Assembly (NCBI GenBank): GCA_930367205.1 | Contig: OV884009.1 | Coordinates: 86,635,189 to 86,699,188 of the forward strand | From: Acanthosoma haemorrhoidale | Taxonomy: Eukaryota; Arthropoda; Insecta; Hemiptera; Acanthosomatidae | Direction: 5' to 3' | Length of the DNA stretch: 64,000 nucleotides | Shown here: one piece after another, positions 46,946 to 59,230 of the stretch | How the letters are laid out: each line of letters starts with the position of its first letter | Position numbering within the stretch: the first letter of the stretch is position 1 | Made by a program: the position numbers and the translations under genes | Notes under the pieces: model-generated | The model's database searches: none | What the model was told of the DNA's origin: nothing | The model's input: the letters and a program-made list of their open reading frames with translations, nothing else

Positions 46946-48439
46946 TGCTGAGTTTGTAGTTAGTGACGACACAAATTTCATAAACCAAGACTTACAAGAC
47001 CTTTACCTAAATATAACCCATGACGCAACACCTCGTGAATAGGTACGAAGGTTGTCACCATATTTGGCAGCTGAGGTATCGATGTGTACCATAATTAATC
47101 AAATGGCGTTGATTTATAACGTCCAATTTGTAAATGCATCCGTTTGTATTATTGATTTCTATATTGTTTAATATTATCCCATATGAGAACCCAATTAGAA
47201 ATTCATAAGGAAAAACTAACTTCTCTGTTCGTCAAATTATCACGTTGTGCAATGGATGCTTGTTAAATCACCTACGCCCTACAATGTGCCATCGGTTCTG
47301 TTAAACATTAAGAATTAAATATATTTTCTAATAACTGATAAATTTAATTAGCTAATGATATTTACTAGTGAAGAAATTATATATAATTGAGGCGATTGTG
47401 TTTTCCCGGAAAGGACTACATTTCTGTAGCGATAAAACACTATACGTATAACCGGGTTTTATCACTTCATGTAGCATGGTTCTCTACCAGCTTATGAAAG
47501 TCCGTCGCATATAACTGTTTTATTTTTCTGTTTACCATTCTCCGGGTCAAATACTTGTTTGATTATAAAATTGATAATATGGTCTAGGGTAATACCATTT
47601 CATATATCCTTAAATAAACTTCCAAGACAACATGTCAACGGATAGTGACCAACTAGAAATCAATAGGATGAGATAATTAAATCTGACCATTCTAAGTATT
47701 TTTGTAATTACCTATAAATTGATGGATAAATAAACAGGTAAATAGGAAAGACAATTATGGAAGGAAGGAAAGCTATTTTACTTGCGACAAAACCGCTGAT
47801 ATATAGTGTATATGTAGAAATATTTTTTGACAATATAAATTGTAAAACGGTACACATCTCTTCGATCAAGAGAAAGGAAGAGGCGAACTGGTACAGAGAT
47901 GAACTTTTAAAAAAGAAATGTGAGAAGATCTATGAAAATATTAGGAATTAACGAATAATAAAGTCTTAGTGACTAAGAACGGAATAAGCCATGTAGTCTG
48001 AATAGAGTATAATTGAATAACAAAAACCTTTATACAACGGAAGCACGAGAAATGAATACGGACAAGAAGACCCAAGCTACCCTGGAGAAAAATCATAACA
48101 GATCACTTTTTTAACCTCTTAAACTTGAATTAATGGATAATAATTAAATCTCATCTATTATTTGTAGGTAGTAAATAATATTTGATGTAAGGTAAATAGT
48201 AAATAACTTACAAAGCTGTAAAGTCCCACTAAGGGCTTTTGTGAAGCTCAGATACCACCGGATTGGTGCTAACCATCTGGGGATCGTTTATTCCCCTTCT
48301 GAGGTAAGTATTCTCTTTCCCCTTGAATTTATCACATATATTGTTTGGTCATTTTCTTTCAGTTAGGTTATAAAGATCGCAAAAGTCAGTGAAAACCTTT
48401 TAGCGCCGATTAACAGTATTTATTTTCCCTGAACGGGAT
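46946..48439. other. AT-rich spacer, nothing recognised
   Basis: A 64-codon frame near 47757-47951 has no motif. Nothing else to report. Confidence 0.5.
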
Positions 48440-49158
48440 ACTCTTCAATATGCCAGAACGCATTTCTATGGTTGAACTGATGGAACAAATTTAATATGAC
48501 GAAAAGTCAACGGTGACTACTGTTAGAGCAAGGTTGATCCAGAAAAAACGCGAGCGTGTAAGATTCAGCCGAACGAAAAAGAGCAGCACTGGTGTCTGCT
48601 TTCGTGATGTCGGCTTCCAAATCTAGAACGAAGCATGGTGCTCATCAAGACCTCAGACTGGAAGAGAAGATGCCTGAACACTGTGCAAACTGCTGCTGTC
48701 ATTATAAAATACGATGCCCGTTCCTAAGCATATGAAACAGACATGTACCCACAAACTGACCATGTCTAGACCAAGTTGAGGATATGGTTCCAGAAACCCC
48801 CAAGGTGTTCTTGGATTCTTTGGTTTCTGCAAAAAGGAGGGAAGATAATAAAAAGAACAGAAAACTAGTGTATATTGCCTATGATGTAATTACTGCAATT
48901 CAACGATGTGGGTGCTGGAAAGTTGGGTTGCCATACTCTGCCATAACTGCCATGAAACCTGCACAAACCACCCACCGATTCATGAAGACTCCGTCGAAGA
49001 AGAGCATGAAGAGGCTGAAGGATTTGACTTCTAACAACCACATCTCTCTATCGACTCTCCCAATGTACAACTATACCAAAATTCAGAACAATATTGTTTA
49101 TTTTTTCCACTTTATTTTTGTTGCCTTGATGATTATAAGGTTTAGTGTTAAGCTATAA
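48440..49158 (+). pseudogene. Relic of an unclassified repeat-associated arthropod protein
   Basis: Frame pieces read VELMEQI, TTVRARLIQKKRERV, STGVCFRDVGFQI and NEAW (about 48472-48635), then MVPETPKVFLDSLVSAKRRE and KNRKLVYIAYDVITAIQ (48784-48906). From memory, multi-copy arthropod proteins annotated as uncharacterised carry this order: a short N-terminal block with VCF and W, then a VPETL..FL...I block followed by IAHAII...RPRSF. I cannot confirm that recall without a search. At least three stops break the first half. The frame after about 48915 no longer resembles the family. Confidence 0.35.
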
Positions 49159-49389
49159 TCTTAATTTCTGGTTCCTTAATATTCGCGTACTTGTTTATTC
49201 AAGTAGTTACTAATCTATCCACACAAGGCTGAGCTAATCCCGTCTGGAACGACCCCACTAAGAAAAAGCGCCACATCTCCTATTGATAGTATTATATTGT
49301 GCCTAAGAGCCCCCTTACCTTCACCACTTCCTCCAATTCAAATCCCGCAATACCAGATCCTATTATTCCGACCTTTATTTCCCTTGTCA

Positions 49390-49640
49390 CAAATCTGCTT
49401 CCTTTGAACGTTCTTGTCTTATTCGTGCCACAAACCTTTGGAACTCTATTCCTAACGACATTAGTCGTTCATGAACTCTCCCAACCTTTAAATCGAGACT
49501 TTACCAGTTTCTTATTTCCCTGGAATCTATAAATCTAATAATCGTCATTCATCGTTATTATTATTTTTCTTTATTTTGTATTCATCCCAGCAACCTTCCA
49601 TGCTCACAAGGGAAGGGGGTCTACTCGGTTAAAAGAAAAC
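49390..49640 (+). pseudogene. C-terminal tail of another LINE reverse transcriptase
   Basis: SCLIRATNLWNSIPNDISRS, stop, TLPTFKSRLYQFLISL. The NLWN.LP..I...S...FK.RL pattern is typical of the extreme C-terminus of non-LTR element RT proteins. It differs from copies A-G, which end in RLKRQWPRDLL. Confidence 0.5.
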
Positions 49641-50515
49641 TCAGATATAAGAAACTAATTCACTCGGTCCTCTCATGTTCCTTGTAAGCGAGTCAAACAC
49701 TAGGGTGACCAACATTTCCTTTTAATGCTGACCCTTTAATGGCATGTGTATATTATTAATTTAATACAAATCGTTTGGATGATATATTTTATCTTTTCTT
49801 TACCTATTTGTCTTTATTTTTCGGTCCATAATAGGATGAAGTATTGACTTTAGATGTGCATTAGGTAGGAAGAGAAGGAAGATGACTTCTCTCCGTAAGA
49901 TGGGCGAAGGCGGATTTACGCATGTGGAAGTTGGACACCCCCTAGCGGCTAGCTGTTGGTGGAGGACCTACCCCCATCCCTTATTTACAATTCCAAGTTC
50001 CTCCTGGCTCCACTTGTCATCCTAAATAAATGTCAACTGACATCTTGGTGAACTGCAAACCAAAATAACTTGGAAAATATATTTGTTGATTAAATCATAT
50101 TTATCTCTGAAGCAGATAATGCCATCGTCAATTTAATTATATTTACCACGTTTGCATCATTACAGCATACATCAGCAAACATCTTTTGAAAATACACCAT
50201 TAGCCACCATCTAACCCGTTAATTAAAGACATATAAAACAAAATAAAATGCTCATTAAAGAGATGTATAAATCATGGTTGACGCATGCCGACGACCAAGC
50301 CAACCATTTACAATCAAGAGCTTAAATTTTGTATACATTATACATATAATACGTTCTTTTGTGTAGAAGCATGTGATTAAAAATGTTGGACAGTATTTTA
50401 AAACTTAGTAGTATAATTCTACATGATGTTTAAGGTGTTACTACGTTTGACCTCGGGGATAGTATATTTGGGATACATACAAATAAAATATATATCTATT
50501 TAATTGGATAGATAA
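49641..50515. other. AT-rich spacer, nothing recognised
   Basis: A GC-richer patch near 49855-50010 has no supported frame. Confidence 0.5.
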
Positions 50516-50566
50516 ACAACTGTATTTTGACAAAATTACAATCTGCCTCATTGGACAATAAGTAAT
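50516..50566 (-). mobile_element. Very short solo LINE 3' end
   Basis: Only about 50 bp of the LINE terminus (plus strand: ACAAAATTACAATCTGCCTC then ATTGGACAATAAGTAAT), the shortest clear copy in the window, running into a TA repeat. Confidence 0.55.
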
Positions 50567-50666
50567 ATATATATATAAGTTAAGCTCCGGGCAGCATCAG
50601 TATCCAACATTAATCCCCGATCGTCGGGATGTAAATATACAGGATTATAGACTTGAAATAAAAAGT

Positions 50667-50667
50667 C

Positions 50668-50713
<46 letters not shown>
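50667..50713 (+). repeat. Compound microsatellite (TA)n(GA)n
   Basis: About 21 bp of TA repeats followed by about 26 bp of GA repeats. Upstream, CCCGATCGTCGGG (near 50615-50627) is a short hairpin. Confidence 0.9.
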
Positions 50714-50717
<4 letters not shown>

Positions 50718-51639
50718 AATGCACTATGGATATATATTGCTGGCTAAATTATTTCGGGTGAACTGAAGGAGATATTACTTTCTGCAGAAAACGTAATTAA
50801 ATGAATTAAACAAGTAATTAAATTCTGCTGGAAAACATCATATTCATATTCATTCTTATATAGGACTATTTAATTTATTATAATAAATTATAACACAGCT
50901 CATTATAAACTTAAATAACGAAAACATGCGTAATAAAATATTTAGCCTTTACCTAATTGTTGTTTGCCACACTTTTACTTCTAGTGAATATACCATCATC
51001 CAACGTATGTTTGCCGCTCTATTCAGGTCTCTCCAGAAATAAAAAGAATATAAGTCAAGAGCCAAAGTAAATTTTTTTACCTAGAACAGGGGTGGGAAAC
51101 TTTTTCATTCCAGAAGCCTGCGTTAAATTAGATGCAACCAAATGAGGTTGCATTCAAGAAGCTTCAATTTCATTCCAAATGTATATTATTTAAATGAGGC
51201 TACCTTTTTTCAAAACTTCTTCAAATATTATTAACAAAAGTGAATTTCTAATATTTAATTAATTTATTTCGGATTTTCTAATTTCTGCGGTTGCTTAGGG
51301 GTTACAAGTAGAACCTTGATGGGTTGGCAGACTATTGCTTTGTTTTCTCTAAATGCTGCCAGAAGAGTATAGGGGTAAAGGGGATATCGGTGGTTCACCT
51401 GTCAAACAGGAGATGTTTCAGAACAATGCCCTCTGGAACTCCTGCTTCTGTGGGCTAGTAATTTGACTATTATAAAGCACAGCGGGCTTGGAAAAAATGA
51501 ATTGAAAGGTAAGACTGTAGGATTAAACAAAAGGTCTGTGGTAGATAGGTTTTGAGGTTGTTAGGTAAACCGAGGTTGCAAAGCCGGTCGAAAACCTGCT
51601 TTAGTTATACTTTTCTCCCGATTATTTATTTAATTTAGA
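50714..51639. other. AT-rich spacer with one hAT-like terminal motif
   Basis: CAGGGGTGGGAAACTTTTT (51087-51105) resembles hAT-superfamily termini, which begin CAGGGGTGG. I found no matching inverted end and no 8-bp duplication, so it is only a motif. Nothing else recognised. Confidence 0.35.
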
Positions 51640-51912
51640 TGCCCTCCTCGGAGGCTAAAAGGGCAGTTGCCTCGTGATTTGCTATAAATACGTGACAGTG
51701 GGGGTCCTAGCAACGGTCAGTTTTTCTAATCATGTTCTGGGCGTATGTGGCTCTCGCGTTCTTGGTCAGCCTCCACTGGCTCATATCCGGCGACTTGGTT
51801 AACGGAGACTAAGGGGGTCTTCCCAAGACTCCACTTTCTCTTTAGCATTGCGAACATTTATCCCAATTACGTATCGGCCAATCAGGAAGATTGTAATTTT
51901 ATTATAATAAAG
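51640..51912 (+). mobile_element. Solo LINE C-terminal/3' UTR fragment with internal deletion
   Basis: Begins at the last ORF2 codons (CCTCCTCGGAGGCTAAAAGG, then GGGCAGTTGCCTCGTGATTTGC in pieces) and runs through the GC-rich 3' UTR, then jumps near 51852 from TTTCTCTTTAGCAT to GAACATTTATCCCAATTAC, losing about 100 bp including the GAATGAGCGAG block. Ends in TTATTATAATAAAG. Confidence 0.75.
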
Positions 51913-52104
51913 TAAAAAAAAAATAGATGTAACTTAAGGACACATGCATTTAAAAAACTTACTACCCTGCCAAAAAATATCGTACCCATAAAATAAAGAC
52001 AGGAAAGGCCAATATTGGGAACTACAATCACTTAATACTCATCGGGATGCGGTATTTAATTTGATTTCCTTCTCACTATGATGGGAAAATTTAACAACCT
52101 ACTA

Positions 52105-52275
52105 GGTAAGTTATTAATGACCCTTCAATGGTTGGGGTTAGTTTTATTTTAGCATTATCGAGCTATCAAACCATACCAAATTTCTATCTAAAAAATCATA
52201 CGTTGAATTAAATTTGTGAACACCGTGTCAATTACAGTTCAAATGACATTTTGTAATTATAGTTTAAAATAAACA
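52105..52275 (+). repeat. Dispersed repeat V, copy 5
   Basis: TTAATGACCCTTCAATGGTT then GGTTAGTTTTATTTTAGCATTATC (in pieces), and downstream TTGTGAACACCGTG and TTTTGTAATTATAG, aligned with copy 3. It sets the extent of the family at about 170 bp. Confidence 0.5.
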
Positions 52276-53110
52276 ACAACACAAGTTAAATTTATTAATG
52301 AGGGCGTAGATAAGTTATATTTCATACCTACTCAAAATTTAAGAATTTTCTTTTATAATTCTAAGTAATTAATTATTCAATGTCAGTTAATGATGTTTTG
52401 TGGAGACAGCTATGTTTTAGATCTTTTCCCGATATCAAATGCGACCTCCGTGTAAAATACCATGTCTGTCAACAGATCATGACAACATAAAACATCATGA
52501 CAAAGGCCAGAACAGACACGCGAGTTAAAACATAAGGGTTTCTGCTTTTGCAAATTAATCAATCAAACCAGAAAAAACGTCTTAGATCGACTTGTTTGAA
52601 TGTACTAACAGGACCACCTTGAAGGCTGAACTGTCCTTCCCGTGGATGCAAGTATTGGTTCGATTCCGAAATTTGACTCACGGTACTTTCTTTCGACATC
52701 GGATCCCAGCTTGTGGCTCCATCCTCTTGAGTAATTACGAAGTCGATGCTCGTAGCTTATTATCAAAGTTCTAAACTATGATAGATCTGTTTGTGATCTG
52801 TCTGTCTCTATGAACTTTCCTATCATTTTCAGACATTTCTTACACTTACACTACTAACATTTATACAAGGTTCAAATGAACTTGAAATTAATATTTTTTA
52901 GCTGAAATGATAACAATAACTATTGATCCAGCACCCACGGATTTTTCCTCACGAAGTATTAATTAAACTGTGTTTTTTAAAAATGCACATAATTGATAAG
53001 ATATAAATTAATTACTATTTATATTGAATTGCTTATTGCATTTACATAATACGGTAATCCTCGGTAGCGATGGGTTGACCATTGTTGTCGATTTGCATTC
53101 CTAAGTTTTG
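52276..53110. other. AT-rich spacer, nothing recognised
   Basis: No gene supported. Confidence 0.55.
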
Positions 53111-53388
53111 GAGTCTATCAAGTTTTGCGCATGCACTACCTTCTAGAACATCTCTCTACTTCGCTCGTCCTTCAAATACTAAATACTACCGTCTATAGGC
53201 CATAGTTCAGTTACAAAATTGTTCCAACAGGCAACTTACGGGAGCTGGCCACGAGGGAGCCCTCAACGTGAGTAAATCTCTTATTACATTTGTGTGAAGT
53301 GTAATAAGTGAAATCGGACCGAGAAGTCGGCCATATTGGAAGCCTTGATATTAACCGTTCACGGATCGGAGATACGAAGCCATAGGCT

Positions 53389-53530
53389 CTCTGAGCCAGA
53401 CAGTCTGGTGGCTCAGAGCCAAGGCTGGTGACTCGCCCCTGGAAGCTGTGAGGTCTCGAATCCCAGCGGTGCTTACGTTATTTTTTATTTTATTTTTTTA
53501 TTAACGTAACAAACATTGTTATGATAAAAT
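53389..53530 (+). promoter_or_regulatory. Copy E 5' UTR stem-loop and extra tRNA-like segment
   Basis: CTCTGAGCCA (53389-53398) pairs with TGGCTCAGAG (53409-53418). Downstream, copy E has about 90 bp not present in copy A (about 53433-53525), including GGTCTCGAATCCC (near 53450-53462), a B-box-like sequence, then a T-rich tract. The stem sequence plus this segment resembles a tRNA-like A/B-box arrangement, but no cloverleaf forms clearly. Confidence 0.4.
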
Positions 53531-54560
53531 GCGTTTTTATCAGCAACTAATATCACAAAATAAAAAAAAAACGATCTAGGTCACTAGGTCCAACTCCAAC
53601 ACCGTCGCCTGTTGAGTGAAAACCGACGGTCGAATAGGAACGTACAAATGACCTCCTCTGCAGCTAGTTCCATGGAGGAGGTACCTCCACAGGCCAGCAC
53701 ATCTAAAAAAGAAACCGCCATAGAGTCGCCTTTCTTCACGCCAAACACCTTTGAGGCGTTGAAAAATATCCCAGCAGAAGAAATGGAAGTCAACAAAACT
53801 CAGCCTCAACAAATAACACAGCCCAAGCCGCCTGCTATATTTGTACGTAACATTAGCAACTTTAAATTACTATGCTCACAAATGAGCAAAATTGTAGGTA
53901 CCGGAAAATATACGTGCCTCAATCGCTCTCGGGATACGAAAATTTCCCCCAGACACTCCCGATACTTATCGAGCGATTGTTAAATATTTGGATGAAACCA
54001 ATGCAGACTTCTATACATATCAGCTGAAACAAGGACGATCGCTTCGAGTAGTGATAAGAAATCTGCACCACACCAGCAGATGTAATTGAAGACGAACTCT
54101 CAGCTCTGGGATTCATAGTTCGCCAAATCACGAACGTGTTACGTGAGGACAGGCAAAAAGAAGAATCCATCAAAACGGCGTTACCGTTATTCTTTGTAGA
54201 TCTCGAGCGGACATCTGATGCGGAGAAGATATATGATCTAACACACCTGTATTACACAAGGGTACAGGTTGAAAAACCGTACCACAAACGCGACATGGTC
54301 CAGTGCCATAACTGTCAGGTATATGGGCACACAAAATCTTACTGTCACCACCCTCCCAGATGTGTAAAGTGCAGTGGTCAGCACAAAAGTTGTGCCAGTT
54401 TCTCTAATCATGTCCTGAGCGTATGTGGCTCTCGCGCTCTTCGTCAGCCTCGCTCGTATTCGGTAGCGTGGCTGGGACTTCCCGAGACTCCGCTTCCTCT
54501 TTCGCATGCGAGGAAGGCAACAACCGGGTGGACTTGGGGGTGTTTGTAAATATTGTATGA
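53531..54560 (+). pseudogene. ORF1 of copy E, truncated and frameshifted
   Basis: Starts with an A-run (10 A) as in copy A, also out of frame. Readable parts: RRSNRNVQMTSS..., AIFVRNISNFKLLCSQM and CLNRSRDTKISP (53612-53950), a +1 change near 53948, a 4-bp deletion near 54068, then VDLERTSDAEKIYDLTHLYY and the first knuckle CHNCQVYGHTKSYC, ending in the second knuckle at the internal deletion. The frame continues as chance sequence from the 3' UTR to about 54549. Confidence 0.8.
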
Positions 54561-55009
54561 ATGTTGGAGTGAATGAGGAATTGTGAATATGGTATGAAAG
54601 AAAACATTTATCTCAATTATTTATTGCCTATTAAGTATTAAGGCAGATTGTAATTTCATCTTAATAAAGTTGTTTACAAAATTGAGTCTATCAAGTTTTC
54701 TATACTTGGTTTTACAAGTTAAGTTAAGCTCCATACTGGTGAACCATAGGTTATCTGAGATGGGTTTTGTAGGGTATAAGTTTATTTTTGGTACTTACCT
54801 AACGTCTTTTGGATAAATACAGGAACGTTTTGTTTATGAATGTTTTTATTTTGTCTGTTTCTTGTTAATATGTTCTGTGAAGCTTAGGGACTGTCTAGAG
54901 TCAAACGAAGATATTATGTACATATAATTAAGAAAAAAACCTTCAATGGAAACTTACTGGATTCTTCAGGATTTTCTTAAGTTATTGTTATTAAATAATT
55001 GGGAATAAA

Positions 55010-55115
55010 CTTTGAGATAATTTTTCTTATTAAATTTATATACTGAATAACCTTGGTATTAGCAGCAAATAAAACAATATCGGTCGAATCATTTTTAAGG
55101 TTCCTATCATGGAAA
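55010..55115 (-). pseudogene. Small RT palm remnant of another LINE
   Basis: Minus strand reads AWIFHDRNLKNDSTDIVLFA then ANTKVIQYINLI, resembling the I.G..L..L.FADDIVLFA...  motif C region of LINE reverse transcriptases, with the Ala of ADD changed. About 35 residues only. Confidence 0.35.
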
Positions 55116-55164
55116 ATCCATGCATAGATACTTAATACAAAATACCTTTGCCTCTTACGTGAGG

Positions 55165-55625
55165 CAGCATAGTTATTGATGTGATGGTTGAATAGTTTTA
55201 ATGCCGTTCGGATTTCCTTGAATTGTAGGTTTTATTTGCCATTTTTTATTTCGGGTAACGCCTTTCTTATCCCCACTTGCTGTTTCTCCACGAATGAAAA
55301 AACGCTAAATTTTATGACGTTTCGCTCCCCACTCCGTACATCCTTGACTTGCTGGTCCAGAAGTAGTCGGTCGTATTGGCGTCGTTGTCTCGGTCGTGCA
55401 AGATATCTCCTCTTCTGGTCAGGTAAGGTAGTTTATTCTTTCATGTTGACTTTTAGTTTTATTAATTTCTCATGTTATTATTTAATTATCTTGTTTTCTC
55501 ATTGTTTATGGCAATCTTCACAATGAACAATTTATATTCATGTTCCACAGAAAATGAGCTATCACAAATGTTTTAATAAATTTATGTTCATATTATTAAG
55601 CAGCAGTTCGCTTTTATAAACTTTA
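55165..55625 (+). repeat. Dispersed repeat Y, copy 1
   Basis: About 460 bp matching the sequence that surrounds LINE copy G (62344-62402 and 63353-63738). Shared blocks include TGTTTCTCCACGAATGAAAA, GGTCCAGAAGTAGTC, TTTATTAATTTCTCATG and GAGCTATCACAAATGTTT. This uninterrupted copy shows the empty target site. No protein motif. Confidence 0.75.
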
Positions 55626-58600
55626 TTAAATATTATAAACAACGTTGAGTTCATGGCTCATATCATTAATTTTGATTTAGGTGGATTGATTTGTTGGGAA
55701 TTGAATTGATGAAGATGTTAGGTTTTATGTAATAAAAATAAAAATTGATAAAAATCAATAACCTTTCTTTATAACCTAAGCGAATTCCCCAACATACAAA
55801 ATTAATTATGGAAACGGAAATCATCACGTGTCTCCGTGTTTAAATCCTATTGTGTATAGTATTGGGGCAGTAAAGTATGGTTTTCCTTCCACGTTTTTCG
55901 GATAGGGTACCCAATAATCCATTGGTATAGTGATATCGTGACTTAGTAACTCAATTTGAAAGTACGTCTTTCTTCTAAGTAATTTTTAACATCAAAAATT
56001 GTTTGTTTTGCCAGTAATACATAATAAATATATTAAAAATGTATAATGCATTAGTATTTTTATAAATAATGTAGTAATTTTACAGGAAATTTTGAATTTT
56101 ACATGAAAAGTAACGTTCTTAAGGAATTTCATCACTAATTAATTTTTAATTATCCTCTGGGGTATATTTTTCTTGATATCATGATATTAATTTCGTTTTT
56201 TTTCGCGGACAGCAGAAGGGCTTTATTTTTTCAATTACTTACTTTTTTGTATCACCGTTGTTAGCTAAGAAATTAGCGTTCTTTCAATACATTATTTTAA
56301 TTTATTTTTATAAATTCTTGATAGTAACTATTTCCTATTATGCTGCTAAAATGTCATACTCTTTAGTGTGTGATGGAATACACCATTGTTAGATTTTATC
56401 TCCTCGAATGAAGATGACTGGTTAGTGTGTCTTGAATGTTTGCTGACTGGTACTAAACACTGTCGACTAAGCAAGTAATTAATAGTACTTACTTCAGATT
56501 GGTTCCTTACTGACGGACATTTTTGAGGTTCTTAACTAGTTAGTATCGAAATACTCAAAATACCCTATCGTCGATCGCAAGAAGATAATTTTCTGGAAAT
56601 TGGAACTGGGATAAGACGGATCTTGCAACCTTTTCTAGTGTATTGTTTTGTTTGAAGTACTTTAGTCTGAAAATAGAAATGATGATGGAATATTTGGGAC
56701 CTTTATTTCGAAACAGTCTTGATAAGGTTATGATATACAAAAACTAACCATCTCCAACTTTTTTTAGAGAGATAAAAAACAGCAAAACTGGCAATTCAAG
56801 CCCGCTTGAAATATACAATTATTTTTTTTAACTGATGATAACATTTTTTTTTTCCTGTACGTTTTGTGGCTAAACACAGTTTCCACTTTAGAGATCTGCT
56901 CATAAGAAAAACATATCACACGTAAGTCAGTTTTCATAAAAGTGGCAATTGTTGTAGATATTGTCACTTCTCCTCATACCGGGCTTTTAATGCCATTTCA
57001 TTTATAGCTTTAGATTTAACAGGATTAACATCATCCCATCTTGAAGCTATAAAGCCAGAATTGAAGCATCCGGTAAGGACCATAGTGTTCCAATTTTCTT
57101 TTTTGTTTCTTCTTTGTTGTATGTACGATAGAAGGACTATAGCGCCCTAATTACAAGAGGCACTGACAGATCCACAAGTCTCTTTCAAACAGCCTCGCTC
57201 AATGTATACCGCTGTTTGATAGAAAAACCTTTGTGTTTTTTTTCTCCCCTCCCCCTCGCCTTTTATCCCTTTTGGCAAGCCTTGTGCTCTGGAAAAGTCT
57301 CCATTATCCAAAAACATCCCCGATACTCCCTCCCCATCTCTTCCGGTGAACATCCCGCTTTTACTCTTTCATCCTTGGATCGTTACAAAAATCCGACGCC
57401 ACAGAAAATTTCACATTTCCCTTTTAGTTCCTTTAGCATATCTCTTGCAATATAGAGAGCAAAACTTATCATGATGTTACAGATTGATATTAAACTTAAG
57501 ATTGAAAAAATATTCTACAAATACAGTATGACTTTATAGACCACCATTCACTTCCGACCATCACTTTATAGAACATCGATTCCGTACTTATTATATATGC
57601 ATTATTCATATTAATATAAAATAAATGTATCAGTAATTGTAATTCAGTGGCAGTTTGTGTAACTTTCAACTGCTGCTTTTTTTCAACCGCGTGTCTGTCT
57701 GTCCTGGCCTTTGGACCTTATCGGTTCAAGCAAGATAAAGTACATGCAGTTTCTCGTTTGGTAAAAGGTAGACATGCAAAATATAGATGCCCCATAAATT
57801 GCCATTAAATGTTATCAACCAGTAATTAAATTGATATTAACAGTAATGTAACTTTAAGGGAGTATACAATTAAAGATCTCGCCTTTCTGATTAACAATAT
57901 GCAATTTTTGTTTTGATTTTTAAAAATTTAATTAGTGAAACGAATTAAACTAGCGTTTTTTTTTGTTGTTTTTTATATTGTGCACAGTAATATTACATTT
58001 TTCGCTAACATGATGACGCTAAAACTAAAACTAGCTATAGTGTCATTAATAAGTTAATGGATAATAAAAAAATAAATATGTATATATCATAAAATTATCA
58101 TCAGTTATCAAATTAACGATTTCGAAACCCTAGATTGTATCGGTGAATCACATACACACAAAACAAATTCACGAGTTGATTTTTTTTTTACACACGAAGA
58201 GAATTTTCTGTGAGGAAACTGGTACGTCATTTCGCTCTTGTCATTAACTTTCGCTAATCTACCAAAAGATTTTTTGCAAAAAGTTCATAACAACTACTCA
58301 AGTATATCACGATGTTGTGTCTTTACTTTCCGTTATTGTTATAATAACTTCGTTTTTGAATATTTCAAAAAATACAATTCAGTTCATAATATATGTAAAG
58401 AAAATTTAGTCGGTATAAATGTTCTAAATCCCGACAAATTAAATAGCGTGGTGATTATAATGCTATGATTGTATTACAATTATACTAAACTACTATATAA
58501 CAGACGTTGCTCCCTGCTCATGGACCATTGGGGGTGTCTAGCAAGCTCATGGGAAATCATATCTGCTGTGCCCATAGCTATCGGCCGAAATGATCCTATT

Positions 58601-59230
58601 GCCTCTGTTATAGAACGAACCGAATTGAACAAAATATAATTTCCCGGCAAGAATGTGTTTAAGGGGTACAAGTGTTTTGTTATAATACAAGTTCTGGAAT
58701 ATAAAATTTTTAGTTGATAAAACGATTCAATGCCTATTCAAATGCGAATTTCGTTTAAAGATAACAAAAAACACTTTCCATTCCGGCTTGAGCGATATGT
58801 GCCCTAACCTTAAGTCACTTTAAGACGTATGGCAGTCAGTGGTCGTCTCTAAGATATTGCATAATTAATTCCCCACAAGGAATACCATTAATTACTTGTT
58901 ATGAAAAATCTATCCCGGATATAATAAATTAACTTTACGTTTATACAAAACACTAATGGGATCCCAATGCCACATACATTCCCGGAGCTTGATTATTTAC
59001 TATGCTCACAATAAGTCAGTTACTTACATAAATAAAAAAAAAAAAAATTTAACATATGAAATTACCGATACATAAAATCAACATTATGTCCCGAATTTCG
59101 TCTCGCGAAGTAATTTGGTATTGACCAATGGACGGTTATCTGCCTATTGTATAGTAACGATATGATGTAAATTATATATAATGAAGACCTCTAAAAGAAA
59201 ATAAATATTAAATACAGAAATAGAATTGAT
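55626..59230. other. AT-rich spacer, no gene recognised
   Basis: Frames of 60-79 codons (for example near 57147-57455 on both strands) are antiparallel overlaps in a C/T-rich patch without motifs. Nothing else to report. Confidence 0.55.

Larger units (their letters stand above)
53111..54699 (+). mobile_element. LINE copy E, internally deleted with both ends and TSD
   Basis: TSD GAGTCTATCAAGTTTT at 53111-53126 and 54684-54699. The last six bases of the left copy equal the element start, so the true TSD is 10-16 bp. The element runs from the family 5' end (AGTTTTGCGCATGCAC) to AATAAAGTTGTTTAC before 54684. ORF1 is followed to CVKCSGQHKS (about 54390) and joined directly to the 3' UTR (GCCAGTTTCTCTAATCATG); the rest of ORF1 and the whole of ORF2 are gone. 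The TSD shows either that the deleted form itself moved, or that a full copy lost its middle later. Confidence 0.88.

Noticed and set aside
51087..51105. hAT-like terminal inverted repeat
   Set aside because: Only one end is visible, with no partner and no 8-bp duplication, so no element is called.
57147..57455. Two overlapping frames of 68 and 79 codons on opposite strands
   Set aside because: They lie in a C/T-rich patch that lacks stops by composition; no motif.
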